Shown in pieces: positions 1-5,154 of a stretch of DNA of 5,154 bases; the stretch's first letter is position 1, and every line of letters begins with the position of its first letter. The stretch comes from Betaproteobacteria bacterium (GTDB taxonomy: Bacteria > Pseudomonadota > Gammaproteobacteria > Burkholderiales > SG8-39), in the NCBI GenBank assembly GCA_029865405.1, contig JAOUGZ010000240.1, positions 1-5,154 on the forward strand. The letters are read 5' to 3'. A program made the position numbers and the translations under genes. The notes under the pieces were generated by a model that worked only from the letters and a program-made list of their open reading frames with translations, was not told the DNA's origin and did no database searches.

Positions 1-1
1 C

Positions 2-310
2 GGGTTCTTCCTCGACACCAACGAGATCCTGTTCGTCGTCGTGCCGATCGTCGGGCCGGTGCTGCTGCAGTTCGGCCTCGACCCGGTGTGGCTGGGCATC
101 ATGATCGCGGTCAACCTGCAGACCTCCTTTCTCACCCCGCCGCTTGGCTACGCGCTGTTTTACCTGCGCAGCGTGGCGCCCCCCGAGGTCACCACGATGC
201 ACATCTACCGCGGCGTGGTGCCCTTCGTCATCCTTCAGCTGATGATGCTGGTGATCCTGACGTACTTCCCGGCGATGGCCACCTGGCTGCCGAAGGTCAT
301 CTTCGGCTGA
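2..310 (+). CDS. TRAP transporter large permease (DctM-type), C-terminal part
   Basis: This is the last 102 residues of a TRAP transporter large membrane subunit; the 5' part lies off the left edge. Such subunits form the inner-membrane channel of a sodium- or proton-driven importer that works with a periplasmic binding protein and a small membrane subunit. The visible part has three strongly hydrophobic stretches, at about residues 8-26, 29-55 and 72-97 of the fragment. Between them is the highly typical motif NLQTSFLTPPLGYALFYLRS, a hallmark of the DctM family close to its C terminus. The frame is open from base 2 to a TGA at 308-310. The substrate cannot be read from this piece; family members carry C4-dicarboxylates, keto acids and other organic acids. 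The next gene starts 16 bases later on the same strand, so they are probably co-transcribed. I am sure of the family but not of the substrate. Confidence 0.93.
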   Translation, partial: GFFLDTNEILFVVVPIVGPVLLQFGLDPVWLGIMIAVNLQTSFLTPPLGYALFYLRSVAPPEVTTMHIYRGVVPFVILQLMMLVILTYFPAMATWLPKVIFG

Positions 311-326
311 GCGCGCGGCGCGCGGC

Positions 327-1742
327 ATGAAGCACGCGCTGTTCGCGCGCACGCCCGCGATCCTCAATCTCGGCCTCGAGCGCCTGGCGGCAGGCCCGCG
401 CCTGGCCGGCGCCGCCGTGGCCCACATCGACTGGCGTCCGGTCGGCGACGGCGATCCGGCGCTGGCGCGCGCGCTCGCGCGACTGGCCGGCGAAACGGGC
501 ATCGACGCGGCGAACGATGCCGCGGTCGCGCGCATGCTCGCCGCGCGGCCGCGCCTCGTCGACGTCGCGCTGCGCGCCGACGAGGTCTGGCCGCGGCTCT
601 GGGCGGGCGGCGCGCGCACGCTGACGCACGCCGGCGCGCCGCTTGCCTGGGATTCGATGTGCGAGCCGATGAAGGGCACGCTCATCGGCGCCATGCTGTA
701 CGAGGGCTGGGCGCGCGACGAGGCCGAGGCGCGCACCCGGCTTGCCGCGGGCGAGGTGCGTTTCGTGCAGAACCACGACCTCGGCGCCGTCGGTCCGATG
801 TCGGGGACGATCTCCCCGTCGATGCCGCTATTCGTGGTGCGCGACGCCGTGCACGGCCACAGCGCCTACACCAACCTGAGCGAGGGCACCGGCCGCGTGC
901 TGCGCTTTGGCGCGTTCGGCCCGGACGTGCTCGAGCGGCTGCGCTGGCTCGCTGCCACTGTCGCGCCGGCGCTCAAGGCGGCGCTCGCCGGGCTCGAGGG
1001 CGGCGTCGACCTGAGAAGCATCCAGTCGCAGGCGCTGCTGATGGGCGACGAGGTGCACAGCCGCAATGCCGCGGCGACGGCGCTGTTTCACATGGCGATC
1101 GGCGGCGCGCTCGCCGGCGGCGCGTTCGATCGCGCGCGCAGCCGCGAGACGCTGGACTTCATCGCCGCCACCTCGCAGTTCTTCCTCAACCTGTCGATGG
1201 CCGCCTCGAAAGCGATCATGGATGCGGCCCACGGGGTCGCGCGCTCGTCGATCGTCACCGCGATCGCGCGCAACGGCGTCACCAGCGCGATACGCGTGAG
1301 CGGGCTCGCCGCGCGCTGGTTCGAGGCGCCCGCCGACGTTCCGACCGGGCTGTACTTCGCGGGCTTCGCGCAGCACGACGCGAATCCCGATCTGGGCGAC
1401 AGCGCGATCTGCGAGACAGCCGGCTATGGCGGCCAGTCGCTCGCCGCCGCGCCCGCGCTGGTGCAGCTGGCGGGCGGGACGGTGGCCGACGCGATCGCGA
1501 TCACGCGCGAAATGCACGACATCGCCTGGGCGCGCAATCCGGACATGGCCCTGCCGTACCTGGACTTCGCGGGTGCGCCGGCCGGCATCGACGTGCGCAA
1601 AGTCGTCGACAACGGCATCCGGCCGGTGCTCACCACCGGCATTGCCCATCGCCAGGCGGGCATCGGCCAGATCGGCGCCGGCATGGTGCGCGTGCCGATG
1701 GCCTGCTTCACGCAGGCGCTCAGGGCGCTGGTCGACGGCTGA
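327..1742 (+). CDS. DUF1116 family protein (YahG / YlbE-AllG-like)
   Basis: This complete 471-residue protein matches the DUF1116 family, whose members include E. coli YahG (similar length) and the shorter YlbE. YlbE has been described as AllG, one of the proteins needed for oxamate carbamoyltransferase activity with FdrA (AllF) and YlbF (AllH) in anaerobic allantoin breakdown. Family landmarks visible here are a PMKG-x4-GA segment at residues 114-122, NHDLGAVGPMSGTISPSMP at 149-167, MGDEVHSRN at 239-247, and ICETAGYGG at 361-369. The first 45 or so residues (NLGLERLAAG, then IDWRPVGDGD) resemble the segment seen at the end of FdrA-type proteins and the front of YahG. The ATG at 327 gives the usual length; I see no good Shine-Dalgarno before it, so translation may be coupled to the permease gene 16 bases upstream. 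The protein is probably cytoplasmic. Its 3' end overlaps the convergent lipoprotein gene. The family is secure; a carbamoyl-transfer role here is an inference, since no FdrA or YlbF partner is in the window. Confidence 0.9.
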   Translation: MKHALFARTPAILNLGLERLAAGPRLAGAAVAHIDWRPVGDGDPALARALARLAGETGIDAANDAAVARMLAARPRLVDVALRADEVWPRLWAGGARTLTHAGAPLAWDSMCEPMKGTLIGAMLYEGWARDEAEARTRLAAGEVRFVQNHDLGAVGPMSGTISPSMPLFVVRDAVHGHSAYTNLSEGTGRVLRFGAFGPDVLERLRWLAATVAPALKAALAGLEGGVDLRSIQSQALLMGDEVHSRNAAATALFHMAIGGALAGGAFDRARSRETLDFIAATSQFFLNLSMAASKAIMDAAHGVARSSIVTAIARNGVTSAIRVSGLAARWFEAPADVPTGLYFAGFAQHDANPDLGDSAICETAGYGGQSLAAAPALVQLAGGTVADAIAITREMHDIAWARNPDMALPYLDFAGAPAGIDVRKVVDNGIRPVLTTGIAHRQAGIGQIGAGMVRVPMACFTQALRALVDG

Positions 1743-2340
1743 GCGGCCGCACCTGTCCCATGATGCCCTCCACGGTGAGCGCATCGCGCACCGGAAGCCC
1801 CGCGGCACGCAGTGCCCCCGCGGTCCAGACGTTGCAGGTACGCAGCAGGTGGAAGGTCTCGCGCCCCGGGTAGAAGCCGCGCCCGAGCGGCGTCGCCGCA
1901 TCACCTTCGCGCACGAACGCGTCATGCACGTAGCGCAGCAGGGCTTCCAGCGCGGCCTGGGAGAGGGGAATGGCGACGATCTCTGCGCCGGGAAACGCGC
2001 CGCCGAGCGCGCCGCGAACGCCGGCAATGTGCACGACGCTTTGCGTCGGCAGGAATGCGGCCTTGAACGACAGCCACGGCCCGGCGCTCGGTGCCATGTA
2101 GAAGTCGCGGTCGCCCCACCCGAACTCCAGATAGTCGGCGCCCGGAAAATCGCGCTTTTCCGGCACCAGCGGCGCCGGGATGTCGGCCATGCGCACCGCG
2201 ATGCCGGTGTGCCCGCCCTGCGGCACGATCAGGACCGTGGCAACGGCGGACGCGCCCGGCACGTCGGCGATCGGCGTCGCCGCGCAGCCGGCGAGGAGCA
2301 CGCAGGCCAGCCCCGCGCGGACGCCACGATATAATTTCAC
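1720..2340 (-). CDS. DUF2459 family lipoprotein
   Basis: This 206-residue protein of the DUF2459 family has no established function. With the GTG start at 2340 it opens with a short basic n-region (VKLYRGVR), a hydrophobic stretch and the lipobox LLAGC with Cys at residue 19, so it should be a lipid-anchored envelope protein. Conserved family blocks are GGHTGI (His44), [13 protein letters not shown] (70-82) and [12 protein letters not shown] (His164, Cys169, Trp172). The paired His and Cys could suggest a cysteine hydrolase, but that is speculative. An ATG at 2367 would add nine residues and has an AGGA a few bases upstream; a TTG at 2388 would add sixteen. I prefer 2340 because it gives a compact signal peptide, though the ATG is a serious alternative. 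The gene is divergent from etfB and convergent with the DUF1116 gene, overlapping it by 23 bases, so it is probably a monocistronic unit whose promoter lies inside etfB. Confidence 0.85.
   Translation of the reverse strand: MKLYRGVRAGLACVLLAGCAATPIADVPGASAVATVLIVPQGGHTGIAVRMADIPAPLVPEKRDFPGADYLEFGWGDRDFYMAPSAGPWLSFKAAFLPTQSVVHIAGVRGALGGAFPGAEIVAIPLSQAALEALLRYVHDAFVREGDAATPLGRGFYPGRETFHLLRTCNVWTAGALRAAGLPVRDALTVEGIMGQVRPLSRRPAP
2330..2335 (+). promoter_or_regulatory. Candidate -10 box (TATAAT) for the etfBA operon
   Basis: A perfect TATAAT hexamer sits 30 bases before the etfB start codon, in one of the few AT-rich spots of the window. Transcription starting about seven bases downstream would leave a pyrimidine-rich leader of roughly 24 bases. 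No recognisable -35 (TTGACA-like) hexamer is present 16-18 bases upstream, where the sequence is nearly all G and C, so the promoter may be weak, activator-dependent or a chance match. The box overlaps codons 2-4 of the divergent lipoprotein gene read from its GTG start. Confidence 0.5.
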
Positions 2341-2365
2341 GCTCTCACACCCCGCCGGGTTCCCC

Positions 2366-3115
2366 ATGAAAGTCCTGGTCAGCGTCAAGCGCGTAGTCGA
2401 TTACAACGTCAAGGTGCGCGTCAAGGCCGACGGCACGGGCGTCGAGACCGCCAATGTCAAGATGTCGATGAATCCCTTCGACGAGATCGCCGTGGAAGAG
2501 GCGGTGCGCCTGAAGGAAGCGGGCGTGGTGACCGAGATCGTCGCCGTGTCGGCGGGCGTCGCCGCCTGCCAGGAGACGCTGCGCACGGCGCTCGCCATCG
2601 GCGCCGACCGCGCCATCCTCGTGGAAACCGACGTCGAGCTGCAGCCGCTGGCGGTGGCCAAGCTGTTGAAGGCGCTGTGCGACAAGGAGTCGCCGCAGCT
2701 CGTCATCCTCGGCAAGCAGGCGATCGACGATGACGCCAACCAGACCGGACAGATGCTCGCCGCGCTGCTCAAGTGGCCGCAGGCGACCTTCGCCTCGAAG
2801 GTGAAGGTGGGAGACGGCAAGGCAACGGTGACGCGGGAGGTGGACGGCGGCCTCGAGACGATCGCCCTCAAGCTGCCCGCGATCATCACCACCGACCTGC
2901 GCCTGAACGAGCCGCGCTATGTCACCCTGCCCAACATCATGAAGGCGAAGAAGAAGGCGCTGGAGCACCTGAAGCCCGACGCGCTGGGCGTCGACGTGAA
3001 GCCGCGCCTGCAGACGCTGAAGGTGGTCGAGCCGCCCAAGCGCAAGGCCGGCATCAAGGTGCCGGACGCGAAGGCGCTCGTCGACAAGCTGCGCAACGAA
3101 GCGAAGGTGATCTGA
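2366..3115 (+). CDS. etfB: Electron transfer flavoprotein beta subunit
   Basis: This 249-residue protein has the usual length for EtfB and aligns along its whole length with the bacterial and mitochondrial type. EtfB pairs with EtfA in the cytoplasm; the heterodimer carries one FAD, while EtfB binds a structural AMP. The sequence starts [20 protein letters not shown], as is typical. The AMP-binding segment [14 protein letters not shown] is at residues 116-129. The family signature, from [10 protein letters not shown] to LPAIITTD, spans 155-177. The partner-recognition loop [14 protein letters not shown] is at 184-197, with Leu188 in the position of the leucine that anchors ETF to acyl-CoA dehydrogenases in the human protein. 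The ATG at 2366 is the natural start; it has no clear Shine-Dalgarno, only a short pyrimidine-rich leader after the TATAAT box. The stop overlaps the etfA start by one base, so the two subunits are probably made in equal amounts by coupled translation. Confidence 0.97.
   Translation: MKVLVSVKRVVDYNVKVRVKADGTGVETANVKMSMNPFDEIAVEEAVRLKEAGVVTEIVAVSAGVAACQETLRTALAIGADRAILVETDVELQPLAVAKLLKALCDKESPQLVILGKQAIDDDANQTGQMLAALLKWPQATFASKVKVGDGKATVTREVDGGLETIALKLPAIITTDLRLNEPRYVTLPNIMKAKKKALEHLKPDALGVDVKPRLQTLKVVEPPKRKAGIKVPDAKALVDKLRNEAKVI
3105..3112 (+). promoter_or_regulatory. Shine-Dalgarno of etfA inside the end of etfB
   Basis: The last codons of etfB contain AGGTGATC, which matches eight consecutive bases of the extended Shine-Dalgarno consensus (the AGGTGATC part of AAGGAGGTGATC). 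It lies two bases before the ATG at 3115. This supports that start for etfA and implies translational coupling across the TGATG stop/start overlap. Confidence 0.7.
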
Positions 3116-4053
3116 TGGCAGCCGTCCTCGTGCTTGCCGAGCACGACAACAAGGAAATCAAGAAGGCCACCCTGAACACGGTCGCCGCCGCGCAGAGGGC
3201 GGGCGGCGACGTCCACGTGCTGGTGGCCGGGCACAACGCCGGCGACGCGGCCAAGGCCGCGGCGCAGATCGCGGGCGTCGCCAAGGTGCTGCACGCGGAC
3301 GCGCCGCACCTGGGCGAGTTCCTCGCCGAGAACGTGGCGGCGCTGATCGTGGCGCTGGCCAAGGATTACTCGCACCTGCTCGCGCCGGCGACCTCTACGG
3401 GCAAGGACGTGATGCCGCGCGCGGCGGCGCTGCTCGACGTGCAGCAGGTCTCCGAAATCGTCGCCATCGAGGCGCCCGACACCTTCGTGCGCCCGATCTA
3501 CGCCGGCAATGCGCTCGCCACGGTCAAGTCGGCTGACAAGATCAAGGTGATCACGGTGCGCATCACCGGCTTCGATGCGGTGGCGGCGAGCGGCGGCAGC
3601 GCCAAGGTGGAATCGGTGCAGGCGCCCGCCGACAGCGGGCTGTCCAGCTTCGTCGGCCGCGAGGTGGCGAAGTCCGAGCGCCCGGAACTGACCTCGGCCC
3701 GGGTGGTGGTCTCCGGCGGACGTGGCATGGGCTCGGGCGAGAACTTCAAGATGCTCGAGCCGCTCGCCGACAAGCTCAACGCGGCCATGGGCGCCTCGCG
3801 CGCCGCCGTCGACGCGGGCTTCGTGCCGAACGACTGGCAGGTGGGGCAGACCGGCAAGATCGTCGCGCCGGACCTCTATATCGCGGTCGGCATCTCGGGG
3901 GCCATCCAGCACCTCGCCGGCATGAAGGACAGTCGCGTCATCGTCGCCATCAACAAGGACGAGGAGGCGCCGATCTTCCAGGTGGCCGACTACGGCATCG
4001 TCGGCGACCTGTTCCAGATCGTCCCGCAGGTGATCGAGGAACTGGACAAGTAA
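3115..4053 (+). CDS. etfA: Electron transfer flavoprotein alpha subunit
   Basis: This 312-residue protein is the FAD-binding partner of EtfB, at a normal bacterial length. It takes electrons from acyl-CoA dehydrogenases and hands them to ETF:ubiquinone oxidoreductase at the membrane. The N-terminal nucleotide-binding-like domain includes VLVLAEHDN at the start and [12 protein letters not shown] at residues 91-102. The C-terminal FAD domain carries [12 protein letters not shown] (200-211; Arg203 is the family arginine near the flavin), [19 protein letters not shown] (244-262) and the EtfA signature that runs on through IQHLAG (264-269) to AIN (278-280). All expected FAD-binding motifs are intact, so this is the general, non-bifurcating-looking ETF of fatty and amino acid oxidation rather than a nitrogen-fixation FixB; that subgroup call is from overall similarity. 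The start overlaps the etfB stop by one base, and the TAA stop is itself part of the ribosome binding site of the next gene. Confidence 0.97.
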   Translation: MAAVLVLAEHDNKEIKKATLNTVAAAQRAGGDVHVLVAGHNAGDAAKAAAQIAGVAKVLHADAPHLGEFLAENVAALIVALAKDYSHLLAPATSTGKDVMPRAAALLDVQQVSEIVAIEAPDTFVRPIYAGNALATVKSADKIKVITVRITGFDAVAASGGSAKVESVQAPADSGLSSFVGREVAKSERPELTSARVVVSGGRGMGSGENFKMLEPLADKLNAAMGASRAAVDAGFVPNDWQVGQTGKIVAPDLYIAVGISGAIQHLAGMKDSRVIVAINKDEEAPIFQVADYGIVGDLFQIVPQVIEELDK

Positions 4054-4058
4054 GGAGG
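4051..4058 (+). promoter_or_regulatory. Consensus Shine-Dalgarno of the dehydrogenase gene, using the etfA stop codon
   Basis: TAAGGAGG is a perfect match to the 16S anti-Shine-Dalgarno complement. It ends five bases before the ATG at 4064, which fixes that start. The first three bases are the stop codon of etfA, so a ribosome ending etfA stands on the initiation site of the next gene. This is by far the strongest ribosome binding site among the genes of this window. Confidence 0.85.
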
Positions 4059-4063
4059 ACGCC

Positions 4064-5154
4064 ATGTCCGCGTACGTCGCACCCCTGAAGGACATCCACT
4101 TCGTGATGCGGGAGCTGGCGGGCCTCGCGGAGGTCGGGAAGCTGCCCGGATTCGAGGAAGCGACGCCCGACACGGTCGAAGCCATACTTGAGGAAGCTTC
4201 GAAGTTTGCTTCTCAAGTCCTTGATCCGATTAATCATAGTGGTGACCTTGAAGGCTCGAAATGGAAGGACGGGGCCGTCACCACGCCCAAGGGCTTCAAG
4301 GAGGCCTATCGCGCGTACGTGGACGGGGGCTGGGGCGCGCTGCCGGTCTCGTCGGCATTCGGCGGACAGGGACTGCCCCGGATCGTCGCCACGCCGGTCG
4401 AGGAAATGTGGTGCAGCGGCAACATGAGCTTCTCGCTGTGCCCGATGCTCACCCAGGGCGCGCTGCACGCCATCGAGCTGTGCGGCTCCGAGCGCCTGCA
4501 GAAGACCTTCCTGCCGAAGATGGCGAGCGGCGTCTGGACCGGCACGATGAACCTGACCGAGCCGCAGGCAGGATCGGACCTGGCGCTGGTCAAGACGCGC
4601 GCCGTGCCCGAGGGCGACCACTACCGGATCACGGGGCAGAAGATCTTCATCACCTACGGCGAGCACGACCTGACGGACAACATCGTGCACCTGGTCCTGG
4701 CGCGCACGCCGGACGCCCCCGAGGGGGTCAAGGGCATCTCGCTGTTCATCGTGCCGAAGTTCCTGGTCAACGCCGACGGCTCGCTCGGCAAGCGCAACGA
4801 GGCGCGATGCGCCTCGATCGAGCACAAGCTGGGCATCCACGCCAGCCCGACCGCGGTCATGGTGTTCGAGGAGGCGCTGGGCTACCTGGTGGGCGAGGAG
4901 AACAAGGGCCTCGCCTACATGTTCATCATGATGAACGCGGCGCGCTTCGCGGTCGGACTGGAGGGCGTGTCCATCGCCGAGCGCGCGTTCCAGCGTGCGC
5001 TGGCGTACGCAAAGGAGCGCATGCAGGGGCGCGACCTCGCCGGCGGCGGCACGGTGCCGATCATCCGCCATCCGGACGTGCGCCGCATGCTCATGCTGAT
5101 GAAGTCGCAGACCGAGGCGATGCGCGCGCTCGCCTACGTGGTGGCCGCGGCGCT
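4064..5154 (+). CDS. Acyl-CoA dehydrogenase, long FadE/DmdC-like form, 5' part
   Basis: The first 363 residues of a flavin-dependent acyl-CoA dehydrogenase are present; the gene runs off the right edge. It oxidises an acyl-CoA to the 2-enoyl-CoA in the cytoplasm and passes electrons to EtfAB, whose genes lie directly upstream. The opening MSAYVAPLKDIHFVMRELAG is typical of the subfamily of about 590-600 residues that has an extra N-terminal helix region and C-terminal domain (DmdC; Pseudomonas PA0506/PA0508 FadE types). Visible motifs are the FAD/substrate block WTGTMNLTEPQAGSD (158-172), ITGQKIFITYGEHD (189-202), IEHKLGI (252-258) and MMNAARFAVGLEG (289-301). The catalytic glutamate, expected near residue 430-440, is outside the window. 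Substrate chain length cannot be read. Codons about 41-67 use A/T-ending codons that are rare elsewhere in the window, although the residues look normal for the family. Confidence 0.95.
   Translation, partial: MSAYVAPLKDIHFVMRELAGLAEVGKLPGFEEATPDTVEAILEEASKFASQVLDPINHSGDLEGSKWKDGAVTTPKGFKEAYRAYVDGGWGALPVSSAFGGQGLPRIVATPVEEMWCSGNMSFSLCPMLTQGALHAIELCGSERLQKTFLPKMASGVWTGTMNLTEPQAGSDLALVKTRAVPEGDHYRITGQKIFITYGEHDLTDNIVHLVLARTPDAPEGVKGISLFIVPKFLVNADGSLGKRNEARCASIEHKLGIHASPTAVMVFEEALGYLVGEENKGLAYMFIMMNAARFAVGLEGVSIAERAFQRALAYAKERMQGRDLAGGGTVPIIRHPDVRRMLMLMKSQTEAMRALAYVVAAA
4186..4218 (+). repeat. Imperfect inverted repeat within the dehydrogenase coding sequence
   Basis: CTTGAGGAAGC (4187-4197) faces GCTTCTCAAG (4208-4217) across a ten-base loop. 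The arms pair perfectly except for one bulged G at 4192 or 4193, and A4186/T4218 extends the stem by one pair. A second small hairpin (TCAAG, two-base loop, CTTGA at 4213-4224) shares the right arm and could compete with it. There is no T-run after either, so neither looks like an intrinsic terminator. They lie in the locally AT-rich tract of the gene. A role as RNA structure is possible but unproven. Confidence 0.5.

Noticed and set aside
311..326. GCGCGCGGC near-repeat between the permease and DUF1116 genes as a regulatory repeat
   Set aside because: It is a short GC-only stretch in a GC-rich genome with no symmetry or spacing that suggests an operator.
1743..1750. GCGGCCGC palindrome just after the DUF1116 stop as a possible terminator
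   Set aside because: It has only eight bases, no loop and no following T-run. Such palindromes are common by chance at this GC content.
828..2027. Long minus-strand open frame opposite the DUF1116 gene and running into the lipoprotein gene
   Set aside because: Its product is an Arg/Ala/His-rich low-complexity sequence with no recognisable family, as expected from the antisense of a G/C-ending coding gene. The plus-strand DUF1116 and the in-frame lipoprotein explain the region.
2917..4185. Long minus-strand open frame opposite etfA
   Set aside because: It is antisense to an unambiguous etfA, has a biased Arg/Asp/His-rich composition and no known motifs; it is a by-product of high GC.
4184..4263. 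The AT-rich tract as a small mobile-element insertion or a frameshifted, non-coding insert
   Set aside because: The frame continues through it and the residues fit the family at that position without extra length. I see no flanking target duplication or terminal repeats beyond the short hairpins.
3950..5071. Long minus-strand open frame opposite the acyl-CoA dehydrogenase
   Set aside because: The plus strand carries clear dehydrogenase motifs throughout, while the antisense product has no domain-like features.
4064..5154. Naming the dehydrogenase dmdC (methylmercaptopropionyl-CoA dehydrogenase)
   Set aside because: The long subfamily includes DmdC but also general medium- and long-chain FadE enzymes. 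The substrate-determining and catalytic C-terminal part is outside the window, and no dmdB or dmdD is visible.

Overview
This 5.15 kb window is a dense, high-GC stretch of a proteobacterial chromosome. Codon use is strongly G/C-ending, and the etfB-etfA-acyl-CoA dehydrogenase order together with a TRAP transporter/DUF1116 pair best fits a betaproteobacterium (Burkholderiales or a relative). That placement is an inference from gene content and composition. There are no RNA genes, insertion sequences, CRISPR arrays or prophage genes that I can support, and no stretch longer than about 30 bases lacks a gene.

Region 1 (1-1742, + strand) holds the C-terminal end of a TRAP-type transporter large membrane subunit. 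After 16 bases it is followed by a complete DUF1116 protein related to E. coli YahG and YlbE/AllG, the family linked to oxamate carbamoyltransferase. The tight spacing suggests one catabolic operon in which the transporter imports a small organic acid that the DUF1116 enzyme system then processes. The rest of that operon lies to the left of the window.

Region 2 (1720-2340, - strand) is a single DUF2459 lipoprotein gene. It runs convergent to the DUF1116 gene, with a 23-base overlap of the 3' ends, and divergent from the next operon. Its start codon lies directly against a perfect TATAAT box on the + strand.

Region 3 (2366 to the right edge, + strand) is a fatty-acid or acyl-CoA oxidation operon: etfB, etfA (1-base overlap) and a long-form (FadE/DmdC-like) acyl-CoA dehydrogenase cut by the window edge. 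The dehydrogenase oxidises an acyl-CoA and passes electrons to the EtfAB heterodimer, which delivers them to ETF:ubiquinone oxidoreductase (not in the window). The two internal genes have strong Shine-Dalgarno sequences embedded in the end of the preceding gene, so translation is probably coupled.

I see no convincing previously undescribed system. The most unusual signal is a tract of about 80 bases with low GC and rare codons, carrying an inverted repeat, inside the otherwise GC-rich dehydrogenase gene. The encoded residues look like normal family sequence, so the anomaly is at the nucleotide level. The TRAP-DUF1116 pairing is the most interesting lead on function.
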